Origin: Bacteroidales bacterium
GTDB lineage: Bacteria; Bacteroidota; Bacteroidia; Bacteroidales; P3
Reading direction: 5' to 3'
Assembly (NCBI GenBank): GCA_017962545.1
Contig: JAGCVD010000027.1
Location: forward strand, 1-56,811
Length of the DNA stretch: 56,811 bases
Shown: positions 18,301 to 27,006 of the stretch, piece by piece
Layout of the letters: each line of letters begins with the position of its first letter
How positions within the stretch are numbered: position 1 is the stretch's first letter
Made by a program: the position numbers and the translations under genes
Notes under the pieces: generated by a model
Databases searched by the model: none
The model's input: only the letters and a program-made list of their open reading frames with translations
What the model was told of the DNA's origin: nothing

Positions 18301-19834
18301 CACGTACCATTCGCTCATCAGCACCTACCGTTACGAGCAGGCCGACCTCAGTTCGCGTGGCGTATATCTCATCACCGTGGCCGATGCGGCCATAGCCCCT
18401 GCCGGCGACTCGGTGCATATCACCAAAGGGGGCGACATGCGAGTGCTTAATAACGCCAGCCTCGTATGCGACCGTGCCAACGCCTGGCACACCGTCACTG
18501 AAGCCTATCTCCTCATCAACGGAGCACGCAGTTACACCGGTAAGGGTTATATCCTCTACCCCGAGGACGAGCCGAACGAAGAGAAACGCCAGCGCATCTA
18601 CCTCAACGACATCAGCGTGAATACCTCAGGCACCACTATGGGGACGGGTAGCATCAATGAGAATACACAGTTCACCTTGAGCTCCGCATTCGGCTTTGCC
18701 GGCAAGGTACGTATGGAAGGCAACCGCAAACTGCTCTGGTTCGACGGCGGCGTGCGTCTGTTGCACTACTGTGTGCCACAGGAGCAGATGGGCTTGCTGG
18801 CCTATGCTGGCTATACCGACCCCGACTCGATACATGTCGAGGTGCCCGAGATACCTACCGACTGGAAAGGCAAGCGCATCAGTGCTGCCATACTTATCGA
18901 CAAGACCACCCTTGAGCCGCGTCCAGCGTTCCTCACCAACGAGCGTTCCACCGACAATGAGTTGCTCTCGGCTCACGGCGTGCTGACGCATTACAGCGGC
19001 AGCCAGAAGTATTTGATTGGCTCTGCCGAGAAGGTCGCTAATCCCGATGCTGTCGTGGCGCCGTATCTTAGTCTGAGCACCACCGATTGCCGAGTGGAAG
19101 GCGAAGGCCTTATGGATTTCACCCTCAAGCGTACACAAGCCCGCTTCTATGCCTACGGTACAGCCTCCGTTGGCATCAAGGATAATAACGAAGACCACCT
19201 CGCTACGGTATTCGGTATCGACTTCCCGTTGGCTGACGAGGTGGTGGCCGCCGTTGCCGCCGCCATCAAAGACGACCTACGACTGATGCCTACTGCACCC
19301 GCTTCCAACGGCGAGATGCGTCACGCCTTGATGTACCATCTGGGCGACGAGCGTGGCGCCAAGGCTTATGCCGACTACAGCAGCGAAGGACGTCTCACCG
19401 CCATCCCCGAACCAATGCGCACCATGTTGCTCTTCGACCGTGTAAGATGGCAGTATATGCCCGGCGTGGGCTACTATTGCGATGGGAAGGTGGGCCTGGC
19501 GGCCATTGCAGGCAAGCCCGTCGGGCTTGACGTGCGTCTGAAAGCCCAAATCAACAAACGCGGCAATGCGCAGTACATGACCTTCTACCTCGAGGCGGCA
19601 CGCGACCACTGGTACTTCTTCCGCTACGACCTCATGTCGCAGGAGCTGGTAATCTATTCCTCCATGGGCACTGTCGAGGATGCCGTCAAGGCGCTGCCTG
19701 CCGACAAACGTCGTGTTGAGAAAGACGGCTTGGGAGCTTTCCGCTACCATATTGGCAATAACCGAAGCGAAGTGACCACATGGCTCACCACCTTCTCCAA
19801 GACAGTCTATTCCTCGGACGACGAGGACTTCTAA
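15311..19834 (+). CDS. Very large exported protein of unknown function (1507 residues)
   Basis: I do not recognise this family. The start is placed at 15311: it gives a clean signal peptide (MKKLLLILLTAACSLPLMAQ) and an ATGA overlap with prfA, whereas the frame could formally extend to 15254. The mature protein is about 1490 residues, rich in beta-strand-like and Asp/Tyr/Arg segments, with no membrane segments after the signal, no Cys-rich region and no sorting domain I can see. Segments such as TIDxP/YDGRRAELTMPNGPS suggest long beta-structures. It lies between prfA and a two-component system, with 10 bases to the kinase gene, so it may be co-expressed with or sensed by that system. It is probably periplasmic or on the outer membrane. 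Confidence 0.75.
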   Translation: MKKLLLILLTAACSLPLMAQSPKVTADFAAETLPADLQEYLNKSTTDKSVQKDNAKLVEAFGAAYAAMDAGLQQRVTNLYSYAVGVKIKAIPELVNFTRVLTAYAGTQNLEGWVASMETYRKKNSKAKYINDFVSWSELLLSDRVLYRSATSEWSFGPQTPFRLVVENGAIVVRIDAPADLNYASSKDWNTLHGTRGWFDYREGLWHGQGGRLDWARTGLGAEACYADLRTYKAEVKLPKFTADSVSFVNTHYFSQPIIGRVEEALQGTMEPEKYTYPRFRSYQRDFVIRNIMPEVDYSGSFMMNGSKFITASSKHPANLVFHQDGHPQMSVTSLKFTITPDRLLAENAQVAFYLGEEDSISNAGITVRYFPAEKKVTLVNDQQRKFYSPYIDTYHQLDIYSESIVWLKDQQRLEFSNLASSGGISTAQFESSNCYTYRKYRDIQGIDEISPVRRVYDYAESNSWSFGVKGFSNHIGLDMSQTLLMIHTLCRYGLVTYNEITNRVLVKEKLEDYVKANSRAKGFDYDALSLESTTRGVNARMSLNDNDLVVRGVEQFVVSDSHQVVVHPDSASGYTVRVGRNRSMHFSGKVECNKFILQVTDCDFDYEKYTLEMPRINRLEFYVPDFTNPDFEQLVRTPLSDLVGTLHIDRPDNHSGLTKNKEYPILDSRENCYVYYNRKAIQDGQYKRESFYYTIEPFSLQSLADFKVDSLEFGGVLTSAGIFPDIREPLKVQRDYFLGFVTQTPVGGLPAYGGKGVYHNVLRLDSGGLHGPGHVDYLTSHSTSTNFLFLPDSTVALTDTVVVREEQGYPAVHGDRTSYHWLPYRDSLDIATLPKGNPLVMYRDEATLRGHLALMPHGAVASGTATVREATLASRRFELLSREMNARVSSFTLRSNTFATTAFEADNIQSRVDYDGRRAELTMPNGPSRTDLAMMQYEAWADRFYWDMDGHILDIANSQRSTTEGLDAMDIHLRLPKADDLPGARFVSTDPKREGLTYHSLISTYRYEQADLSSRGVYLITVADAAIAPAGDSVHITKGGDMRVLNNASLVCDRANAWHTVTEAYLLINGARSYTGKGYILYPEDEPNEEKRQRIYLNDISVNTSGTTMGTGSINENTQFTLSSAFGFAGKVRMEGNRKLLWFDGGVRLLHYCVPQEQMGLLAYAGYTDPDSIHVEVPEIPTDWKGKRISAAILIDKTTLEPRPAFLTNERSTDNELLSAHGVLTHYSGSQKYLIGSAEKVANPDAVVAPYLSLSTTDCRVEGEGLMDFTLKRTQARFYAYGTASVGIKDNNEDHLATVFGIDFPLADEVVAAVAAAIKDDLRLMPTAPASNGEMRHALMYHLGDERGAKAYADYSSEGRLTAIPEPMRTMLLFDRVRWQYMPGVGYYCDGKVGLAAIAGKPVGLDVRLKAQINKRGNAQYMTFYLEAARDHWYFFRYDLMSQELVIYSSMGTVEDAVKALPADKRRVEKDGLGAFRYHIGNNRSEVTTWLTTFSKTVYSSDDEDF

Positions 19835-19844
19835 CCGTGCGGGT

Positions 19845-21797
19845 ATGAAAAAGATTGGTCTATACCTGGTTCTGGCGGCGACTTTTTTGACAGGATGTCA
19901 TGAAGGGCGTTCCATCGACCCGCTGAAGCGCTCCCGTGTCGACGGAATGAACAAAGAAGCTTTCGTCAACCGTTACCGCGACCCCGATAGTTGTATCGCT
20001 TTATCACAGCGGGTGTTACAATACATCGGGGACTCGTTGCCGGAATATGTTGATGGATCGTTGCGGGCACGCAACAATATGGCTTTTGCCTACTACCAGA
20101 AGAGCGACCGACAGAACGCCAACTTGATGCTCGACATTGTCGACAAGACGGTACACCTCAGGGAGGAAAGTATGCGCAATGGCGATATTGAGTGGGTTAT
20201 CTCCCAACTGTTGCGCTCACGCTTGTTGCAACGCGATTGCCAGATTGCCGACTCATATCAGCTCCTTTATGATATCGGACGCAGTCATGTGCTAGACCGT
20301 AGTCGCGACAACTTGCTCTACAACTATGCACAGACAGAGTATTACATCACCATGTTGGTGCTCAACTTCCACTATCGTGACGGACGTGAGGACGATGTGC
20401 GCACACTGTTGCAGGAGGTGGAGAGCCGTCGTCCCATGCTGCAGGTGGACTACGCCCAGGACATGGCTCTCAACTACGCCCTTGCCTACGGGTGGCAGAG
20501 TGCCGGCGAGAGCGACATCGCGTTGGACTATTGTGAGAGTAACTTCGATATTCTTGACCTCAACCCATCGGCGTTTTGCCCGTTCAACTATGCCAATACA
20601 CTGCAGATGACGGCATGGTCGTTGAAAAGCCAGCCAGGCAGTGTGTCTCCCGACAGCGTTTTGGCACTCTATGACGAGGCGCGCCGAGTCTTCTTCGATT
20701 ATGGAGATCCTTATCAGATGCTGGGTGGCACCATCTCGACGGCACGTTACGCTTTGTTGATTGGCGATACGGCCAAGGCTCACGATGTGCTGGAGGAATG
20801 GCGTTCCTTGCGTGGCACATGGAAGCCTTTTGCTGCTCCCAAGATGGAGATAGGCTACTTCGACGTGCTGTTGCGCAGCCGCATGGCTTCATCGCCCGAC
20901 CAGGCACGCCAGTGGTATGAGCATTATGTCGACCTGCAAGAATATATCAAGCAGAACGAGAAGGACGACTTCGTGCTACAGCAAACGCTTACAGCTGCTA
21001 CACGTCGCAGCCGCTGGATGACACATACCGCCCAAGTGGTCAGCGTGCTGCTGGTAGTGCTTCTTGCACTGACGGTGCTGTTGTGGGTCAATGCTCGCCG
21101 CCTGCACCGTGAGAAACGGGAACTGGAAGCCTCTAAACGACGAGATGTGGAGCGTATCGCCAATGTGGAGACCTGCCTCAGCGTCATGCGTCATGATGTC
21201 AGCCCCTTCATAGGTTACCTCCGCAACCCCAACCTCTCTTCCGAAGTGCGTTCCGAAGTGCTCGAACAACTGCTCCGCACCTTTGATAATATCAAGAACT
21301 GGACTCGCCTGTCAATACCCAGCGGTCTCGTCTTCAATGCCTCGGTATTTCCCTTGCAGGAGGTCTTCGATGAGGTGCGCACCCAGGTTGTCACTCCTCA
21401 TGCTGGCGTCGACCTCCTCTTCGAAGCCACGCCGCTTACCATCTGGGGCGACCGTCTGCTGACGGTTATCCTCTTACGCAACCTCGTCACCAACGCCCTG
21501 CAGCATACCGAGCAGGGAACTGTGGAGGTCGGAAGTCGGAGGTCGGAAGAGGGAGGTCCGTTTGTGGAGATTACTGTCAGCGATACCGGTAGCGGCATGA
21601 CGCCTGAGCAGCAGGAGAACCTCTTCCGTGCCGACAGGGAGGTGCAGGGGGAGCACGGCTTCGGACTTATTCTTTGCCGCTACATCATCAAGAAGCACGA
21701 CGACCTCACCCGCCGCGGTTGTAAACTCTGGGTTGAGAGCACCGTGAGCAAGGGCACCGTTATGCATATCTTACTGGCTGAAAAACAACAATCATGA
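19845..21797 (+). CDS. Sensor histidine kinase with TPR-like sensor region
   Basis: 650 residues. A lipoprotein-like signal (LAATFLTGC, Cys18) leads into ~370 helical residues that read like TPR units, the presumed sensor. A membrane segment (about 395-416) and a short coiled coil follow. The phosphorylation site is H450 in MRHDVSPF, and the ATPase domain has LLRNLVTNALQHT, DTGSGM and GFGLILC. Similar Bacteroidota kinases carry DUF5112/DUF5113 domains (from memory). Its stop overlaps the response-regulator start (ATGA), so the two are partners. A GGTCGGAA-type repeat (21524-21550) encodes GSRRSEEGG within the ATPase domain. Confidence 0.87.
   Translation: MKKIGLYLVLAATFLTGCHEGRSIDPLKRSRVDGMNKEAFVNRYRDPDSCIALSQRVLQYIGDSLPEYVDGSLRARNNMAFAYYQKSDRQNANLMLDIVDKTVHLREESMRNGDIEWVISQLLRSRLLQRDCQIADSYQLLYDIGRSHVLDRSRDNLLYNYAQTEYYITMLVLNFHYRDGREDDVRTLLQEVESRRPMLQVDYAQDMALNYALAYGWQSAGESDIALDYCESNFDILDLNPSAFCPFNYANTLQMTAWSLKSQPGSVSPDSVLALYDEARRVFFDYGDPYQMLGGTISTARYALLIGDTAKAHDVLEEWRSLRGTWKPFAAPKMEIGYFDVLLRSRMASSPDQARQWYEHYVDLQEYIKQNEKDDFVLQQTLTAATRRSRWMTHTAQVVSVLLVVLLALTVLLWVNARRLHREKRELEASKRRDVERIANVETCLSVMRHDVSPFIGYLRNPNLSSEVRSEVLEQLLRTFDNIKNWTRLSIPSGLVFNASVFPLQEVFDEVRTQVVTPHAGVDLLFEATPLTIWGDRLLTVILLRNLVTNALQHTEQGTVEVGSRRSEEGGPFVEITVSDTGSGMTPEQQENLFRADREVQGEHGFGLILCRYIIKKHDDLTRRGCKLWVESTVSKGTVMHILLAEKQQS
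21524..21550. repeat. GGTCGGAA-type tandem repeat inside the histidine kinase gene
   Basis: GGAGGTCGGAAGTCGGAGGTCGGAAG-like units of 7-8 bp lie in a loop of the ATPase domain coding sequence and keep the frame. Confidence 0.6.
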
Positions 21798-22594
21798 GTA
21801 ATATTAGAGTTATGATGGTCGACGACGAGCCTTTGATACGCAAAGTCGTCAAGATGGAGATGAATGAGCGTTCTTCCGCTCAGGTTGAAAGTGGCGATGT
21901 TGACGGCAGCGTCATGCGCCGCGTCGAGATGGTCGACACCTTTGCCGATGGTCCAGCGCTTCTCGCAGCTCTTGAAAACGCGCTCCCTCCAGACTATCTG
22001 TTGGTCGATATGGAGTTCCAAGGAGAACCTACAGGAGGGCTGATGATTACCCGTCGCGTCCATGACCGCTACCCTGACGTGAAGATTATCATCTTCTCGG
22101 GCCGTTTCGACAATCCCACGCCCATGGAGGAGGGCCGTATGCAGCGTGTACACGACATAGGCCGTGTGGTGATGGAGGCCCTCAGCCTCGGCGCCAGCGC
22201 CTTTGTCAGCAAGAACGCCGCCGGAGGTTTCTCCATCGAGAATATTCTTCGAGCCATCGCTTGTCTTGAACGCGGTGAGAAGTGCTATTTCAACTACCCC
22301 GTGATGCTCACCCTCAAAGAGGCTGCCGAGCATTATTTCCGTATGGTGGAGAGTCACGACCTCGATTTCGACCTTAGCCCTACCGAGCACCGTCTGTTGC
22401 TGCTCGAGGCCGCCGGATGCACAGCCAATGAGATATCACACCAGCTTGACGAGAACGACAAGGCTATCCAGGAGCGGCAGAAAGACCTCTCACGCCGTCT
22501 TGGCATCGTCAACAAGAGTGCTGCCCGCGTTGCCAAGGCCATCTCTCTTGGCCTTATTGCCCCCCGCGACGTACAGTTCCTACCGCGCCAATAA
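21794..22594 (+). CDS. Response regulator with receiver and LuxR-like output domain
   Basis: 266 residues. The receiver domain has the acidic pair D10-D11 and the phosphoacceptor D72 in YLLVDMEF, with Lys in FVSKNAA. It carries two unusual insertions: residues ~25-45, and about 20 residues after FSGRFDN. The C-terminal ~70 residues (LSPTEHRLLLLEAAGCTANE, then RLGIVNKSAARVAKAISLG) resemble a LuxR/GerE helix-turn-helix. It is paired with the upstream kinase. Targets are unknown; the giant exported protein upstream is one candidate. Confidence 0.87.
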   Translation: MSNIRVMMVDDEPLIRKVVKMEMNERSSAQVESGDVDGSVMRRVEMVDTFADGPALLAALENALPPDYLLVDMEFQGEPTGGLMITRRVHDRYPDVKIIIFSGRFDNPTPMEEGRMQRVHDIGRVVMEALSLGASAFVSKNAAGGFSIENILRAIACLERGEKCYFNYPVMLTLKEAAEHYFRMVESHDLDFDLSPTEHRLLLLEAAGCTANEISHQLDENDKAIQERQKDLSRRLGIVNKSAARVAKAISLGLIAPRDVQFLPRQ

Positions 22595-22603
22595 GCGAAT
22601 GGT

Positions 22604-25063
22604 CTATCGCAGCAACGTCACTGTACCCACCCGCGTGTGCCACTGCTCAGGGAACCAAGTGGTATGGTAGTGAAGGCGCCATACGTAAGTGCCTTGAGGG
22701 AGAGGAATGCCGTTGCGAGTGCCGTCCCAACCGAGCCGGTAGTCGTCGGCATGGACTATCAGTCGCCCTTGGCGGTCGTATATCTCTAGTTCGCCCTCAG
22801 CCACTCCTGTGGTGATTATTTCGAATTCTTGGTTGCTCTCGATAGTGGGTGTGAAAACGTTGGGAGCCCAGAGGTTGATGTGCAGGATGGGCACTCCGAT
22901 GGTGATGGTGTCGTAGCAGGTGCCGTTGAAGACAATGAGTGTCACCGCCACGCTATCATTTCTGACGTCTATTTCACTCACCGAGAGGCAACTTTCGCCA
23001 TCGCCCATGGGGATTCCGTTGATAAGCCATGTCCGGTTTGTCGAGCCTTCTGTAATGTCGCAGACCATCAGCTCTTGATTGTCGAGTGTAAGGTATTCTG
23101 GAAGGGTCCGCACTCGCGCATGTGGTAGGGATATTGGCTGCAAGATGGCACTCTCACTGAAAGGACATTGGTAGTCGATGTTAACCGTGTAGCAGGTGGT
23201 TATATCTGGATAGGGATATATGGTGCTATCGTTTTCATGACCCGCCAAGGAGATGTCGGGGGGCACTGAGTTCCAGACGAAAGTGCTGGGTGCACCGCTG
23301 AGTGTAAGCGAATAGCTTAGGTGAGCGCAGTCGATATCCACCGTCAACGCCACGTCGGGCTTTTCTATCTGATGGAGTGTCAGCGTGACAACCGAGTCGC
23401 ACCCCCAAACCGTGACTAGCGAGTCCACATAGGTGCCGCCTTCCTCGAGGGTGCGGCCGTGCCAGTGGTAGGTGGCATTGAAACAGACGCTGTCCTCCTC
23501 GGACGTGGCGGCGGTGGGGTACACGCTGATGGTGACCTGTAACGTGTCGTGCAGCGACGTATCGAAGTCGTCGTGCAGCACTGCTTCCACCAAGAAACTT
23601 CCCACCGAGTCGAACCTATAGTCCATCTCGGGGGAGGTGGTCATCAGTGGTACCGAATCCATCATCCATTGTGCCGACATGACTCCTGTCACAAGGAAAT
23701 GTACCGTGGTACCCTGACAGATGGCATAGTGCGACCGTTCCTCGCCGTCTGTCAGCAGTTGTACCCGGTCAAGATGGCGGAAAGCTATGTCACAGATAGC
23801 GGCCTCGCTAGCGCGCCATCCGAGCCAATAGAAGTGGCTCGTCAAAGTTCCTACGGGGTTGACAATGTGGTGCACCGCATTGCTGATCGGCACCCGGGCA
23901 TAGGAGAAGAGGCTGTCGACAGGATGGAAGAAGGTGTCGATCGGAGTCCCGTCGAAGGTGATGTGGGACACGTCGGCCGTACGAGCGGCAATATTGACAT
24001 AGCTGTCGGCAGCCGGAAGTGAGGCGATGGGCTCGCGGAAAGTCACTTTACTGACACCTTGCTCCACCGGCACCACCATCACCACCGAGGGGTCGCCACC
24101 CTCGCCACCGTAATCGGTACTGCTGAGGTAGAGCATCGCCATGACTGGCTGCGAAGCATCGAGACGATGGGCCGTGTCACGCGGTAGGTAGAGCTCATAC
24201 GTCTCACGACAGTCGATGACAGCCACCTGCTGTCCGTCGACCCGTAGCACACAGCCGTCGGCCGACGAGGTGACCCGTACCCGGTCGCCATCGGACTCAC
24301 GCACCGTGGGCACCAAGACGAAATGCCGACCCCAGTAATCGATGGGCAGCGCCTGCTCGAAGATGCAATCGCCGGGCATTCCGCTAGCAGGAACCATGGC
24401 AAGCATATTACCCTGCATCAGGAAGAAAGGATGGTTGCCTTCCACCAAGGAGCCACAGAACGAACCGCCGTTATTATCCTCCGTCAAAAAATACGCTTGA
24501 CCCGCGTCAAGCGTGACGGTGTGGGGGTTGCTGGCCAGACCAGGTACGTTCTCGCCTGGCGGAAAGGTGAAGGTCAGCACCGTGCTGTCCTCGACCGCCG
24601 CCACCGCCAGGCCCGGGGTGTTGCGAAATCCGGGATAGTCCTGCATGATGTACTGCCGACCCAAACTCTGTGTCGGGAGTATCATCGTCATGTCATTGCT
24701 GCCAGTCATACGCTGAACATACCAGAGGCTGATGTCGCCCGTCGTGGTAACATGTAGCGCACGGGAAACAATCTGGTTGTGCTGGGTGCATAGCACCTGC
24801 ACATACGGCACCTCCACACTGGCGCTGCCGCCAGCCGCCAACGTAACGGAGGTTTCCCAGCCGGTCAGGGGATTGGCAATCGAGACCGAGGAGGCCTCGT
24901 AGGCCACGATAACCAACGACGGCACATGGTCGTGGTAGACATCACCGCTATGAGAGCCGTAGCAGGTCACCCAGAAGTCGCGCCCCACGGCCGTCTGGCC
25001 GCAGGCCGAGGTTGCCACTACCAGCAACAACAAGAGTACGATATTATTCTTTGCTTTTTTCAT
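22604..25063 (-). CDS. Large surface protein with IgGFc-binding-like N-terminus and T9SS type B sorting domain
   Basis: The start is taken at 25063 because it opens a signal peptide (MKKAKNNIVLLLLLVVATSA); the frame extends to 25135, but those residues would precede the signal. The mature N-terminal ~350 residues begin GRDFWVTCYGSHSGD and resemble the IgGFc-binding-like domain found in exported Bacteroidota proteins. A middle with PKD-like beta segments and short CDSVVTLTLHQ motifs follows. The last ~90 residues (LWAPNVFTPTIESNQEF, EIYDRQGRLIVHADD, GWDGTRNGIPLPQGTYVWRL) are a gliding-motility/CHU_C type B sorting domain. It should be secreted by T9SS and anchored at the surface. Its ligand is not predictable. 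Confidence 0.87.
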   Translation of the reverse strand: MKKAKNNIVLLLLLVVATSACGQTAVGRDFWVTCYGSHSGDVYHDHVPSLVIVAYEASSVSIANPLTGWETSVTLAAGGSASVEVPYVQVLCTQHNQIVSRALHVTTTGDISLWYVQRMTGSNDMTMILPTQSLGRQYIMQDYPGFRNTPGLAVAAVEDSTVLTFTFPPGENVPGLASNPHTVTLDAGQAYFLTEDNNGGSFCGSLVEGNHPFFLMQGNMLAMVPASGMPGDCIFEQALPIDYWGRHFVLVPTVRESDGDRVRVTSSADGCVLRVDGQQVAVIDCRETYELYLPRDTAHRLDASQPVMAMLYLSSTDYGGEGGDPSVVMVVPVEQGVSKVTFREPIASLPAADSYVNIAARTADVSHITFDGTPIDTFFHPVDSLFSYARVPISNAVHHIVNPVGTLTSHFYWLGWRASEAAICDIAFRHLDRVQLLTDGEERSHYAICQGTTVHFLVTGVMSAQWMMDSVPLMTTSPEMDYRFDSVGSFLVEAVLHDDFDTSLHDTLQVTISVYPTAATSEEDSVCFNATYHWHGRTLEEGGTYVDSLVTVWGCDSVVTLTLHQIEKPDVALTVDIDCAHLSYSLTLSGAPSTFVWNSVPPDISLAGHENDSTIYPYPDITTCYTVNIDYQCPFSESAILQPISLPHARVRTLPEYLTLDNQELMVCDITEGSTNRTWLINGIPMGDGESCLSVSEIDVRNDSVAVTLIVFNGTCYDTITIGVPILHINLWAPNVFTPTIESNQEFEIITTGVAEGELEIYDRQGRLIVHADDYRLGWDGTRNGIPLPQGTYVWRLHYHTTWFPEQWHTRVGTVTLLR

Positions 25064-25081
25064 CAATACACATATAAGACG

Positions 25082-25107
25082 CAAAACTACCCGTGTTTGG
25101 TTCACAA
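25082..25107 (-). promoter_or_regulatory. Possible promoter of the T9SS type B protein gene
   Basis: The minus strand has TAGTTTTG at 25089-25082, and TTG about 15 bases upstream. The box lies 19 bases before the chosen start codon and supports 25063 over 25135. Confidence 0.5.
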
Positions 25108-25219
25108 GAGGTGATGTTTTATGTTTTTTTAACATTAAGAAATCGTCACGAGGCGAATTATTATGTGCCCGATATTGTTTTTTTTCGATGGCCAGTGTGT
25201 ATAATTGGAGAATTATATG

Positions 25220-25227
25220 TAAATTTG
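25220..25227 (+). promoter_or_regulatory. -7 element of the 25241 operon
   Basis: TAAATTTG matches TAnnTTTG and lies 13 bases before the ATG, which implies a very short leader. No clear -33 element at standard spacing. Confidence 0.45.
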
Positions 25228-25240
25228 CATCGGAATAAAG

Positions 25241-26326
25241 ATGAAGGTAATACGCGCTATATTATTTGTTATCAACGTACTATTGGCGTTTGGGTTGCTG
25301 CTGACGACGTTGGCCGGCACAGTGGCGCCGTCGCGTGCCATATTGCCTAGTGTGTTGGCGTATGGCTATCTGCCCTTGCTGGCGGCCAACGTGGTGATGA
25401 TTCTACTGTGGCTGCTGCTGCGGCGCTGGACGTGGCTGCTCAGCGCTGCAGTCATCGCTTTGCGGTGGGGCACGCTGGGATTCTTCTTCCAAGTGGGTGG
25501 CACGACCAAGGTGCCCGACGCGAGCGAGCACCCCTATGCGGTGTCGCTGATGACATACAATGTACATCAATTTCAAGGGCCTGACAACCGTCCTGAGCAG
25601 TCGGACAGCAATGCGTCGATATTCTTGTCGCTGGTGCGCCGCCATCAGCCCGATGTACTCTGCATGCAGGAGTATGCTGCCCCGAAAAGGCTGGCGTTGA
25701 CCGACAGTTTGGTGCTGTTGGGCTACAACCACTATTACGGAGCCCACACGGCGAGGAACGGCACGCCCTATGGCACGGTGGTTTTCAGTCGTCTGCCTAT
25801 CACGTATGTAACGCGTATCGACAGCGAGAAGTTGCTGGTGGAGCTATTGAAAGAGTCTTCGTCGGGAGGTCCTGCACAACGGTTCCGCGTGTGCTGCATA
25901 CACATGGACAGTTACCGTTTCAACGATGCCGACCGCGAAGAGATTGAGCGCATGCGGCGGGGCGAGGTGCAGGAGTCGTCGCGCCGTACGCTGGGCAAGG
26001 TCAAGGAAACTATCCTCTGTCACGAGAACGAGTGGACACAGCGTATCAAGCCTGTCGTCACCGACAGTTCAGTGCCTATGGTGCTGGCCGGCGATTTGAA
26101 CGACATCCCCGGCTCGTGGCTTTACCGACAGATTGGTAAGGAATTGCGCGATACCTTCCGGGATAAAGGCTTTGGATACAGCCACACTTACAATGGGGGC
26201 TTCCCTCAATTCCGTATCGACATGCTGTTCCATAACGAGGGCCTCGACTGTTTGAGTTATCGCCGCATCAAGTCCGATATGTCGGACCACTACCCAGTGT
26301 TGACCTATCTGGAGTTTGCTATATGA
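25241..26326 (+). CDS. Membrane-anchored endonuclease/exonuclease/phosphatase family protein
   Basis: 361 residues. Three hydrophobic segments in residues 1-90 anchor the protein. Then comes an EEP-fold domain: SLMTYNVHQF, a metal-binding Glu in VLCMQEYAA, CCIHMDSYRFND, the LAGDLNDIPGSW motif, and SDHYPVLTYLEF with the catalytic His. Bacteroidota carry many such proteins; the substrate (DNA, phosphoinositide or phosphodiester) is unknown. It is first of five co-oriented genes, with ATGA overlap to nth. Confidence 0.88.
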   Translation: MKVIRAILFVINVLLAFGLLLTTLAGTVAPSRAILPSVLAYGYLPLLAANVVMILLWLLLRRWTWLLSAAVIALRWGTLGFFFQVGGTTKVPDASEHPYAVSLMTYNVHQFQGPDNRPEQSDSNASIFLSLVRRHQPDVLCMQEYAAPKRLALTDSLVLLGYNHYYGAHTARNGTPYGTVVFSRLPITYVTRIDSEKLLVELLKESSSGGPAQRFRVCCIHMDSYRFNDADREEIERMRRGEVQESSRRTLGKVKETILCHENEWTQRIKPVVTDSSVPMVLAGDLNDIPGSWLYRQIGKELRDTFRDKGFGYSHTYNGGFPQFRIDMLFHNEGLDCLSYRRIKSDMSDHYPVLTYLEFAI

Positions 26327-27006
26327 GGAAGAACGAGTTGTACAGACGTGTGATTGAATATTTCGAGCAGGCTATGCCTGTGGCGGAAACGGAGTTGCAC
26401 TATGAAACGCCGTTTCAACTGCTGGTGGCCGTGGTGCTGTCGGCACAGTGTACCGACAAGCGTGTCAACATGGTCACTCCGGCGCTCTTCGCTGCCTACC
26501 CGACGCCCGAGGCGATGGCCCAGGCCACGAAGGAACAGATATTCGACTATATACACTCGGTGTCGTATCCCAACAGCAAGAGCCATCATCTGGCGGGGCT
26601 ATCGCGGATGCTGGTGGAGGAGTTTGGTGGCGAGGTGCCCGACGACAGGGAGCAGCTGCAGCGTTTGCCAGGTGTGGGACGCAAGACGGCCAATGTGGTG
26701 GAAGCGGTCTATTTCGACCGCCCCGCCATGCCGGTGGACACCCATGTGTTCCGTGTGGCAAATCGTATTGGTTTGACGGTCAATAGCAAGACGCCTCTGC
26801 AGACGGAGCGTGAACTGGTGAAGTATATCCCCGAAGCACTCATCCCCAAGGCACACCATTGGCTCATCCTGCATGGTCGCTATGTCTGTCAGGCGCGCAA
26901 GCCGAAGTGTGGGGAATGTGGTTTGACGGAAGTATGTAAATATTATAGTGGACAGGAGCCGGGAGATAAGGAGATAAGGAGAAAGGAGGGCGAGCGTGCT
27001 GTTTAG
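26323..27006 (+). CDS. nth: Endonuclease III (DNA glycosylase/AP lyase)
   Basis: Nth removes oxidised pyrimidines in base-excision repair. The 227-residue protein has the helix-hairpin-helix LPGVGRKTANVV with catalytic Lys121, catalytic Asp139 in PVDTHVFRV, and the 4Fe-4S loop Cys189, 196, 199, 205 (C-x6-C-x2-C-x5-C). The C-terminal ~20 residues (SGQEPGDKEIRRKEGERAV) are partly encoded by a GATAAGGA repeat. They also supply the Shine-Dalgarno-like AGGAGG of the next gene. Confidence 0.96.
   Translation: MRKNELYRRVIEYFEQAMPVAETELHYETPFQLLVAVVLSAQCTDKRVNMVTPALFAAYPTPEAMAQATKEQIFDYIHSVSYPNSKSHHLAGLSRMLVEEFGGEVPDDREQLQRLPGVGRKTANVVEAVYFDRPAMPVDTHVFRVANRIGLTVNSKTPLQTERELVKYIPEALIPKAHHWLILHGRYVCQARKPKCGECGLTEVCKYYSGQEPGDKEIRRKEGERAV
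26962..26990. repeat. GATAAGGA tandem repeat at the 3' end of nth
   Basis: GGAGATAAGGAGATAAGGAG-like 8-bp units encode the divergent nth tail. The last unit merges into the AGGAGG that precedes the GTG start of the BatA-like gene. Confidence 0.65.

Noticed and set aside
25064-25135. N-terminal extension of the T9SS type B protein
   Set aside because: The added 24 residues precede the signal peptide, and the TAGTTTTG box at 25082-25089 lies within them.
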